The notes beneath the pieces were generated by a model that made no database searches, was not told the origin of the DNA, and saw only the letters and a list, made by a program, of their open reading frames with translations. Shown here piece after piece: positions 1 to 4,917 of a stretch of 5,944 bases of DNA (its first letter is position 1; every line of letters starts with the position of its first letter). Source of the DNA: Nitrospiria bacterium (GTDB lineage: Bacteria; Nitrospirota; Nitrospiria; Nitrospirales; UBA8639). The DNA lies in the NCBI GenBank assembly GCA_030430725.1, contig JAUIKP010000226.1, positions 1-5,944 on the forward strand, read 5' to 3'. Both the position numbers and the translations under genes were made by a program.

Positions 1-185
1 TGGGGGTGGGCCTGTGCGGCCTCGATAACGACGTCCTTGCTGACCAGAGCCCTACAAATGGCCGTGAGCCAGCGACGCCACGACACGAAAACCGTCCCCT
101 CGGCGACTTCTGCGATGTATCAACGGATGAATCGTCTACAGTTCTCATAAGGTAACCCCATAGCACACTACCGGGAATGGAACTC
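1..185 (+). pseudogene. IS3-family transposase orfB fragment, truncated at both ends
   Basis: Frame 1 is open from the window edge to a TAA at 148-150 and carries the stretch of IS3-family OrfB between the first and second catalytic aspartates, including WACAASITTSL and TRALQMAVSQRR. The next block should hold HSDRGSQY with the second catalytic Asp, but reads TVPSATSAMYQRM, so about six codons are lost. After the stop the frame continues with GN...EWNSL, which resembles the GNCYDNA..ESFF block that carries the catalytic Glu. Similarity ends near 185, where carA-like sequence on the other strand begins. The element's C-terminal part and its terminal repeat are missing, so the junction looks like a deletion and not a clean insertion end. 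It is a non-functional remnant, and a different IS3 type from the one at 3478-4453. The family call rests on pattern recognition only. Confidence 0.72.
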
Positions 186-287
186 ATTAAAGACCACTTC
201 ATTGGAAACAGCCTCTCGACTACCGAAGAGAAAACCCTCAAATTCGCAGCCATTGTCCAGCACAAGACGGGGAGGGATTGAATTCAT
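186..287 (-). pseudogene. carA: 5' remnant of carA (carbamoyl-phosphate synthase small chain)
   Basis: An ATG at 287-285 opens a 39-codon frame ending with TAG at 168-170. Residues 8-34 contain LVLDNGCEFEGFLFG and end in NEVVFN. This matches the start of CarA proteins without gaps (E. coli: LVLEDG..F.G...G......EVVFN; 12 of 27 positions identical from memory). Known CarA proteins continue with a TGYQE-type segment; here the sequence changes to EFHSR and a stop, exactly where IS3-type sequence begins on the other strand. Only about 34 of roughly 380 codons remain, and neither the interface domain nor the glutaminase domain is present. CarA supplies ammonia from glutamine for carbamoyl phosphate in arginine and pyrimidine synthesis, so an intact copy should exist elsewhere if this is a true remnant. 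No clear Shine-Dalgarno sequence precedes the ATG. Confidence 0.7.
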
Positions 288-475
288 AGGCGGGGTATAA
301 GGGGAAAAACGCCTTATTCTAACAGAGACTCTCATCTGAGCACATAAAAGGAATCGGAGATAACCCTTTCTTGTCAGTCAACCTTGACCGATCATTCAAA
401 AAAAAGTGTGGTATTCGTGGATCAAAAACAACCAAGAAATTCCAAATATTAAAAAATACCTTTCCTCTCTATCGT
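288..475. other. Intergenic region between barrel gene stop and carA remnant
   Basis: This 188-bp AT-rich stretch separates the stop of the barrel gene from the carA-like start, both on the minus strand. It has several A or T runs, for example around 398-405 and 450-457, but I could not fold a convincing GC-rich hairpin in front of them, so no terminator is called. Read on the minus strand it contains TTGACT (near 383-388) without a well-spaced -10 box. It presumably holds the promoter and leader of the former carA gene, but no site can be fixed. Confidence 0.5.
297..317. repeat. Short perfect inverted repeat ahead of carA remnant
   Basis: ATAAGG at 297-302 and CCTTAT at 312-317 form a perfect 6-bp inverted repeat with a 9-nt spacer. 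It sits about 10 nt upstream of the ATG at 287, where a ribosome would bind. It could fold in the leader RNA or be a protein site, but a 6-bp AT-rich repeat also occurs by chance, and nothing else supports a function. Confidence 0.25.
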
Positions 476-1795
476 TCATCTTATCAAAATCCAGGGATCG
501 GCAATAGCAGAGAATCCAAGAAAAATCTCGTTGACGTGTACATCATCAGCCGCGGAGCCATGAGAACGTTGGTCGATATGGGAATAGATCAAATTTCCGG
601 AAAGCCATGGGAAAAAGCGATACCCAAATCCATGTTGGATCCGATAGGTATTAACGTCCAAGGCATCTCCATCGCCAATCGACCTATTCTGCGCGTACCC
701 GATAGAGGCAAAGACATTCATTTTCAAGCTCAGATTATGGTGAATTTGGCCCGTAATGATCTGCGTTTGGGTCGCTTGAGAGGCTAATCCTCCGCCACTC
801 CCAATAGTTGAAGAAGCATCCAGGGAAATGCTCCCATTTTGATATGTTTTTGTCAGCGTCACTCCGCCAATGGGATTGGTCTGCCACTTATTGGAAAGGG
901 TAGTCGTAGAATCTCCGTCTTCAAATTCTTCAGCGTTTTTCTGTTTGGTAAACGCCATCCCACCACGAATTGTCCCGGTCCACGAAGGAGTAATATTCGA
1001 AGAAATTTGCAGTTGTATATTGTGGCTAATAATTTGATCCGCCGAGGTGTTTTCCGTGGATGTACCAATAAATTCTGTTTGCCGATAGGAATATAACGCA
1101 CCGATCGTGGCACTCCTCACTTCATAAGGCAGAGAAAATGATCCGGTGTGTATCATGGAATCTTGAAATTTGCTTGAAAAAAAATGTCGATATTGGTTGT
1201 TATAGGCCAGAGTGGGAGTCAGGCGAGGTGACCAGGTATATCCTAGCGTAATCCCGGCACGGTTGAGGAACGAACTCGCACGACTCGTATACACCCCCTG
1301 CGTCCCACCAACACCTTCCGAAGCACCAGAGATCTGAGAGGCCCCAGCCCCACCTTGAACTGAAGGCGTGGTGAAGATATCCTGCGCCCCGGATAATGAA
1401 AAGGCATCTAATTGAGGGGTGAAAGTCATAGCCTCATCGATTTTTACTGTCAAGTTCTTATACTGTTTGGTTAAAAACGGGAGGTCCAAGATAATATTGG
1501 CGTTTTGAATATACCGGTTTTGATCAGGATTGTTGACATAGGTAACGAACCGGCCGAAATACAACCCACCAATCACAATATCAGGGTTGGAATATTTTAG
1601 CTCAAAATTGGGTCCCAAAAAGGTTCCAAAATCATCCTCTTTGTTATTATCATTATAAAAAAGATTGTCCGTGTAAGCTTGAGTCAGGTTAAAGGAGGAT
1701 TCCAGAGTTAGAGCAGCAAAGACCAGACTGGGAGAATGAGCCATTACCCAGAACAGGATGAAAATAACCAGGCGCAATACACCTCGATTATCCAT
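476..1795 (-). CDS. Outer-membrane beta-barrel protein, XrtA/PEP-CTERM-associated type
   Basis: The 439-residue product begins with a short basic stretch, a hydrophobic core (about residues 8-18) and a signal peptidase I-like site after VFA (residue 27). The mature part consists of alternating amphipathic beta strands broken by polar loops, typical of a barrel of around 400 residues. The early TDNLFYNDNN..DDF segment (residues 42-56) resembles the TDN[VI]F....DDF start of porin-like proteins found in PEP-CTERM/exosortase loci (BBP2-like or TIGR03016-like, from memory). A Gly/Ser/Ala-rich segment near residues 134-170 looks like a long loop. The chain ends in DPWILIR and lacks a C-terminal aromatic residue. 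AAGGGGGA at 1816-1809 is a possible ribosome site, 13 nt from the ATG, somewhat far. The protein probably serves in the outer membrane in polysaccharide export or surface anchoring; its exact role is unknown. Confidence 0.85.
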   Translation of the reverse strand: MDNRGVLRLVIFILFWVMAHSPSLVFAALTLESSFNLTQAYTDNLFYNDNNKEDDFGTFLGPNFELKYSNPDIVIGGLYFGRFVTYVNNPDQNRYIQNANIILDLPFLTKQYKNLTVKIDEAMTFTPQLDAFSLSGAQDIFTTPSVQGGAGASQISGASEGVGGTQGVYTSRASSFLNRAGITLGYTWSPRLTPTLAYNNQYRHFFSSKFQDSMIHTGSFSLPYEVRSATIGALYSYRQTEFIGTSTENTSADQIISHNIQLQISSNITPSWTGTIRGGMAFTKQKNAEEFEDGDSTTTLSNKWQTNPIGGVTLTKTYQNGSISLDASSTIGSGGGLASQATQTQIITGQIHHNLSLKMNVFASIGYAQNRSIGDGDALDVNTYRIQHGFGYRFFPWLSGNLIYSHIDQRSHGSAADDVHVNEIFLGFSAIADPWILIR

Positions 1796-2139
1796 GTGCT
1801 AAATGACATCCCCCTTCATCTGGACACAATTAATAATAAACCTAAAAACCGTAACTGCCCCCGCAAAGAGCTCCTTGGAAACAAATACCACCGCAGACTC
1901 TGTCACAATGCTGGCATCAGCATCTCATTAGTAGTTAAAAAGAAAGCCTAAACCAAAAAAGGCACCATACGGTCTTAAAAAATTTCTCCTCACAATCTAC
2001 CTACAGAAGGTTCAACGGACAAAACCTTGCACAATTTACTCTATCGGCCAAAAAAATGAAAAAATAAGCTAAAAGCCCAAAAATTTTGCCCCTTCGTGAA
2101 ATTGAGTGGGTAAATAATAGAGGACGGGTTAGCGTCATA
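1796..2139. other. AT-rich upstream region of the barrel gene, no gene seen
   Basis: This 344-bp stretch lies between the barrel gene start and the edge of the ISL3-like element. Short open frames occur on both strands, but none has a plausible start with a ribosome site or a recognisable product. It probably carries the promoter of the barrel gene, or the 3' flank of the operon part displaced by the insertions. No well-spaced sigma-70 boxes could be fixed. A near-match to a sigma-54 promoter at 1951-1968 lacks the required GC at -12. Confidence 0.5.
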
Positions 2140-2162
2140 GGCTCTACTGAAAAGGGAAAACG
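2140..2162 (+). repeat. Left terminal inverted repeat of ISL3-like element
   Basis: The sequence beginning GGCTCTACTGAAAAGG has the GGCTCT...GAAAA look of ISL3-family ends and lies 61 bp before the ATG of the ISL3-like transposase, the usual arrangement. ISL3 elements make 8-bp target duplications, so GCGTCATA at 2132-2139 would be the left copy. The matching right end was not found in the window, in keeping with loss of the 3' part of the element. Confidence 0.6.
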
Positions 2163-2267
2163 AGGTTTTTGAGCAACAAAAATTTTGGCAATATTGCCGT
2201 ATGGGAAAAATTAGGCGATTGTTGGACGTCTACCAGTTTCCCGGTTTCCGTCCGAAGGCCAAGATCA

Positions 2268-2273
2268 AGGGGA
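2268..2273. repeat. Target repeat, left copy (AGGGGA), flanking IS30
   Basis: AGGGGA lies just outside the left end of the IS30 element and again at 3341-3346 outside its right end. Reading through one copy restores the ISL3 reading frame. IS30-family elements usually duplicate only 2-3 bp, so part of the six matching bases may be chance or may belong to the element. Confidence 0.6.
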
Positions 2274-2276
2274 CGC

Positions 2277-2298
2277 GGATCCAACTCGCTAGTGCAAC
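2277..2298. repeat. IS30 terminal inverted repeat, left
   Basis: This end pairs with 3319-3340. Of 22 aligned positions about 18 match, including blocks CAACTCG and AGTGCAAC. It also contains the normal end of the transposase gene: the base at 2281 changes the family's usual TGA to TGG, while the right end (3319-3340) keeps TGA at the equivalent place. Confidence 0.85.
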
Positions 2299-3245
2299 AG
2301 ATGGGTGAATCCCCAAGTATACTTGATTGGTGGTTTGCCTCCCCAGACATTTCCTCGGCCGGTTGTTCAGCTTGTGCTTGACGTGGTCAAGATCTTTCGA
2401 AGTGATGGTGGTGAAATCCCAGTGTTTCGGAAAATACTGGCGGATGAGGCCATTGGTGTTTGCGGTGAGACCACGTTCCCATGAGGCGTAGGGATGGGCA
2501 AAATAGAACTTCGCCAGCAGGGCTGCCGCGATGGCTTCATGCTGAGCAAATTCTTTCCCGTTATCTGCCGTGAGCGTATGGACGTGCTTCGCCAGCGGCA
2601 GAAGAAGAGTTAAGATGGCTTGCGGCACACCCGCTGCTTCTTTATTAGGAACCTGAGCGATCAGCGCCAACCGTGAGGTGCGTTCTGTCAGGGAAACCAG
2701 CGCGTGTCGCCGGCCTTTGCCGATGATGGTATCCAGTTCCCAGTCGCCAATTCGCGTGCGGGCATCGACGATGGGTGGGCGAGCCTCGATGGAGACCCGC
2801 TGGCGGATCTGCCCGCGTCGGTCATAGCTGCCGTGCCGTTTTCTGCGAGCTTTCTGACAGCGGAGATGGCAGTAGAGCGTGCCTCCGTGTGCCTTATCGT
2901 GAAGCACATGCTGATAGATCCATTCGTGACTGATCTGGAACCTTTGTGCCTGGGCGAGCCACAAACGGATCTGTTCGAGACTCCAGTCCTCCTTGAGCAA
3001 CCGGTCGACGACGCTCCACGGTTCTCCAGCCAGGCGGCGGCTTCGGCGCTGGCGACGCTGCTGGGCCAACTGGTGAGCCTGCAAGGGGCGATAGCCGCGC
3101 AAGCCACAGTTACGCCGTATTGCGCGACTGACCGTAGACTTCTGGACTCCCACGACGATCGCAATCGCTGTTTGCTGCTGCCCCGTTTTCATGAGGGCAT
3201 AAATTTGATAGCGGTGTTCTTGGGTAAGCTGCTGATATAGGTCAT
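2281..3245 (-). pseudogene. IS30-family transposase, inactivated
   Basis: The open frame runs 3318 to 2230 (362 codons); its TTG at 3318 lies at the element's edge and has no ribosome site. The natural start is the ATG at 3245-3243, preceded by GAGGAG at good spacing. The family begins MTYQQLTQE, but here ATGACCTAT is followed by an extra AT, which moves that ATG out of frame. In open-frame numbering there is a helix-turn-helix (about 43-70), WELDTIIG with catalytic Asp196, TADNGKEF with Asp252, and ERGLTANTNGLIRQYFPK. The family has NENTNGL there, and the Glu 34 residues after Asp252 (the DD33E residue) is Ala286. The usual end VALAS is followed by TGG instead of TGA, so reading continues 17 codons into antisense ISL3 sequence. 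The family identity is certain; activity is very unlikely. Confidence 0.93.
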
Positions 3246-3318
3246 TGGTGCTCCTCTTACTTGGCGGTGAAAGAAGCTCCGATCCTACTGCAGCTTCTCT
3301 TCTTCGCACGAGAGTCAA

Positions 3319-3340
3319 GTTGCACTTACGAGTTGAATGC
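3319..3340. repeat. IS30 terminal inverted repeat, right
   Basis: This is the partner of 2277-2298. It lies upstream of the transposase start and begins about 74 bp from the natural ATG. AGGGGA follows directly at 3341-3346. Confidence 0.85.
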
Positions 3341-3346
3341 AGGGGA
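3341..3346. repeat. Target repeat, right copy (AGGGGA), flanking IS30
   Basis: This is the second copy of the hexamer at 2268-2273. The codon ATA made by its final A plus TA at 3347-3348 becomes Ile25 of the reconstructed ISL3-like transposase. Confidence 0.6.
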
Positions 3347-3477
3347 TATTTTGTGATCAGCAGGCTCGTATTATCCGGTTGGAGCAGCGAAAAACCGAGT
3401 GCGGATAATGCGGCACGGTACGCCAGAAGCGCTACGACAGCAAGCCGCGGCGAATCCGGGATCTGTCATGCGAGGAT

Positions 3478-4111
3478 GGCACCGCTCAAACTGCTAACAA
3501 TCCCATGCATCAGCAAGAAGGCTAGAATCGCATCTGCCGGATGTGTCCCCTGATCTGAATGAAGGATCACTGCCTCTGAGGGTGTTCGTAACCATACCCT
3601 ATCAACACGCTTGGCAGACAAGTTCTCGCCCCACATGCGGGTGCATGGCCCAGCAAATCACCTGACGGAAAAATAAACCAAGCACGACAGCAAGGTACGA
3701 CCGGCCCTCAGCGGTGCGAATATAGGCGATATCCTTAACCCATAGGCTATTGGGGCCCTCGGCTCCGAAGTTTCGAGCCAAATAATTCGTTAAATCCTGA
3801 GGAGATCACCAGACGTTCGAAGCCGCCAATGCTTTCGTGCTGGATCTCTTGAAGTGCCTCCTGTTTCATGAATTGAGCCACCCGATGTTTACCATAACCA
3901 TACCTCTGCCCTTGTAATTCCTGCCAGAGCTCCGGACTCCCATAGACGCCGTCACTTTCTGTATGGATACGTCGAATTTCCTGGATCAATTGGGCATTCT
4001 CCCGCCTCCGGCGGCTCATGGGCTGGCGCTGATGGGCATGGTAGCCACTCTGGGAGACTTGTAGTAGCCGACACATCATTCGGATCAGAAATCGGGGTCG
4101 ATAGCGTCAAA
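3478..4111 (-). pseudogene. IS3-family transposase orfB, frameshifted and 3'-truncated
   Basis: The gene is spread over three frames. The first (4079-3747) holds MMCRLLQVSQSGYHAH, then GVYGSPELWQEL and GKHRVAQFMKQ, the N-terminal DNA-binding part of OrfB. Near 3810 homology jumps to a second frame, with EGPNSLWVKDIAYIRTAEG, YLAVVLGL and WAMHP, ending at a TGA at 3602-3604; the first catalytic Asp (GAT, 3731-3733) is kept in KDIAYI. A third frame gives PSEAVILHSDQG with the second catalytic Asp (GAT, 3553-3555), then FLLMHGIVSSLSG. Beyond that the RGNC.DNA..ESFF block with the catalytic Glu is gone. No intact integrase could be made. OrfB is normally expressed as an OrfAB fusion by ribosomal frameshifting. 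Confidence 0.85.
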
Positions 4112-4404
4112 TTATGGCATACCTCCCGGCGTATTCCTGGCAAAGAAGACCACCGTGTCTTTAAAAAAAACCCGTTCTTGCTTCACGCGGGTCAACTCCC
4201 GCTTGAGTCGTGCCACTTCTCCATCCCGAGCCACATCCTGTCCTCTAAATGCCCTCGCCCCCCGTTCCTGCTCTCGACACCATCGAACTAACACATTCGC
4301 ATGAATCCCTAAATCCTTCGCAACGTCACTGAAGGACCGATCGGCTCCACCCGCCATCTGAACAGCCACCTGCTTGAAGAAAACCCTCTCCGCTGCTTTG
4401 CCAT
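4112..4404 (-). pseudogene. IS3-family orfA (helix-turn-helix protein), frameshifted near its start
   Basis: The natural start is the ATG at 4404-4402, with AGGAGG just upstream, reading MAKQRRGFSS. A small deletion of 1 or 4 bases then moves the homology to another frame, which reads FKQVAVQMAGG, then RSFSDVAKDLGIHANVLVRW (helix-turn-helix), then VARLKRELTRVKQERVFFKD (leucine-zipper-like), ending at TAA 4112-4114. That second frame is open from a GTG at 4411, but that codon overlaps the ribosome site and gives an N-terminus unlike the family. OrfA normally binds the element's ends and pairs with OrfB. It is probably non-functional here. Confidence 0.82.
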
Positions 4405-4426
4405 GCCACACCTCCTGTCCTATAGA

Positions 4427-4453
4427 GGCTTTTTAGAGCTGTCCCAAAAATCA
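4427..4453 (-). repeat. Terminal region of IS3 remnant
   Basis: Read on the minus strand from 4453 it begins TGATTTTTGGGACAGC, with the 5'-TG start and the ..GGACAG.. pattern usual for IS3-family ends. It lies about 50 bp before the orfA start, as expected. The partner end is absent, so the exact length of the repeat cannot be measured. Confidence 0.55.
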
Positions 4454-4498
4454 GGGGAAGACCAGAAAAAGGCAATAAGGATGAGTACCTGATGGGCA

Positions 4499-4861
4499 AT
4501 GACAACCAGGAAGCTTGTCCAATCAAAACTGTTCCATACTCCTACAAGAAGAAGAAGAAACGTCGCTGGTATGCCCCTAAGTCAACTTTCACTTTTTACA
4601 CCAAACCATAGCTTTTTTATTCTTGCCCGCATGGCAAAAGATTGCGACCAGTATCCCAAAATTGTGTTTTTTGGATTTTTAGAATCCTCTCTGAGGATAG
4701 GGCTTGTAAGCGGAATTATGATTGAAGTTCTTTTCAGAAGGTATTATGAAATTCGCAATAGAGATGGGGACCTACTGTCAGAAGGATATGGGATTGCTGG
4801 GAAAGGGGACAATATTAAAAAAAAGACCTCACAAACTACCCTGCAATTCACCATGATCTAA
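4499..4861 (+). CDS. Doubtful hypothetical protein, 120 codons
   Basis: The product is not recognised. The first part is Thr/Arg-rich; residues 45-120 contain a moderately hydrophobic stretch (IVFFGFLESSLRIGLVSGIMIEVLF), followed by charged sequence ending TLQFTMI. There is no ribosome site ahead of the ATG at 4499; internal ATGs at 4571 and 4631 are equally possible starts. It is opposite in strand to every cellular gene in the window and overlaps a shorter ORF in another frame. It could be a chance ORF; the region from about 4631 on looks the most protein-like. Confidence 0.22.
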   Translation: MTTRKLVQSKLFHTPTRRRRNVAGMPLSQLSLFTPNHSFFILARMAKDCDQYPKIVFFGFLESSLRIGLVSGIMIEVLFRRYYEIRNRDGDLLSEGYGIAGKGDNIKKKTSQTTLQFTMI

Positions 4862-4889
4862 AAAAACCCCCTTAAATGGAGAATGTAGT

Positions 4890-4907
4890 GTGCTTGCTGA
4901 CAAACAC
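4890..4907 (-). terminator. Weak hairpin after deacetylase gene
   Basis: On the minus strand, 11 nt after the deacetylase stop, GTGTTTG and CAAGCAC can pair (7 bp, one G-U) around the loop TCAG. A run of seven T follows only about 23 nt later (near 4867-4861), too far for a standard intrinsic terminator. It may be a weak end of the transcript, or the operon may once have continued. Confidence 0.25.
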
Positions 4908-4917
4908 GGTCTATCAG

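Larger units (their letters stand above)
2274..3340 (-). mobile_element. IS30-family insertion sequence, complete but decayed
   Basis: The element is about 1067 bp, a normal size for IS30 family members. It has matching imperfect ends at 2277-2298 and 3319-3340 (core CAACTCG, then AGTGCAAC) and a single transposase gene on the minus strand. It is inserted in the ISL3-like transposase gene between codons 24 and 25, with AGGGGA on both sides. Its base composition is more GC-rich than the AT-rich flanks. Both ends survive, so a transposase supplied from elsewhere might still recognise it, but its own enzyme should be dead. Confidence 0.88.
2201..3477 (+). pseudogene. ISL3-family transposase, N-terminal part, interrupted by IS30 and truncated
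   Basis: The ATG at 2201 opens a frame reading RRLLDVYQFPGFRPKAKIKG (residues 5-24), the typical start of one group of ISL3 transposases. The gene is then interrupted by the IS30 element at 2274-3340. Joining 2273 to 3347 continues the same frame with IFCDQQARIIRL, then the zinc-ribbon region ECG*CG, then KRYDSKPRRIRDLSC (up to residue 66). The CxxC motif (Cys43 and Cys46) contains a TAA at 3406-3408 where a residue such as Tyr is expected. Similarity stops near 3477, where IS3-type sequence on the other strand takes over, so the second zinc pair, the helix-turn-helix and the whole DDE domain are absent. ISL3 transposases cut and paste their own element; this copy cannot. The restored frame across the IS30 junction is direct evidence for the call. 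Confidence 0.8.
3478..4453 (-). mobile_element. IS3-family insertion sequence remnant
   Basis: The remnant contains a decayed orfA and a decayed orfB in the usual order on the minus strand. One terminal region begins at 4453 (TGATTTTTGGGACAG reading leftward). The other end is missing: orfB similarity stops near 3478, before the region of the catalytic Glu, where it meets the ISL3 fragment. A full IS3 element is about 1.2-1.5 kb, so roughly a quarter or more is lost. It is oriented opposite to the ISL3-like gene. Confidence 0.82.
4454..4917. other. Gene-poor stretch with only doubtful small ORFs
   Basis: This 464-bp region lies between the IS3 end and the deacetylase stop. Two overlapping plus-strand ORFs are open: a 39-codon Lys-rich one at 4492-4611 (CPIKTVPYSYKKKKKRRW, with AAGGA about 10 nt before its ATG) and a 120-codon one at 4499-4861. 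The minus strand also has open stretches broken by stops. I recognise no family in any frame. It may be former intergenic sequence or the decayed remains of a gene of the polysaccharide operon lost when the insertion cluster formed. Confidence 0.45.

Noticed and set aside
1..132. Minus-strand frame reading YIAEVAEGTVFVSWRRWL
   Set aside because: It looked protein-like, but the plus strand gives a specific IS3 OrfB match over the same bases, so this is its antisense.
371..787. 138-codon plus-strand ORF over the 3' end of the barrel gene
   Set aside because: Most of it is antisense to a clear beta-barrel coding frame, and no ribosome site or recognisable product is seen.
1951..1968. Sigma-54-like promoter upstream of the barrel gene (TGG then TTGG at the right spacing)
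   Set aside because: The near-invariant GC at -12 reads GG and the -24 box is poor, so the match is not enough to call.
2169..2381. 70-codon plus-strand ORF crossing the left edge of IS30
   Set aside because: It is out of frame with the ISL3 start at 2201 and continues antisense through the IS30 gene, so it is a chance fusion.
2704..3240. 178-codon plus-strand ORF
   Set aside because: It lies wholly antisense to the IS30 transposase, has no family signature, and its openness follows from the GC-rich codon pattern of the real gene.
4099..4107. AGCGTCA matching the presumed ISL3 target duplication at 2131-2139
   Set aside because: It lies inside the IS3 orfA/orfB junction with no ISL3 end beside it, so a 7-base match is probably chance.
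4160..4175. T8 run in orfA as a programmed frameshift site
   Set aside because: A -1 slip there runs straight into TAA, so it would not give an OrfAB fusion; it is more likely a plain homopolymer in a decayed gene.
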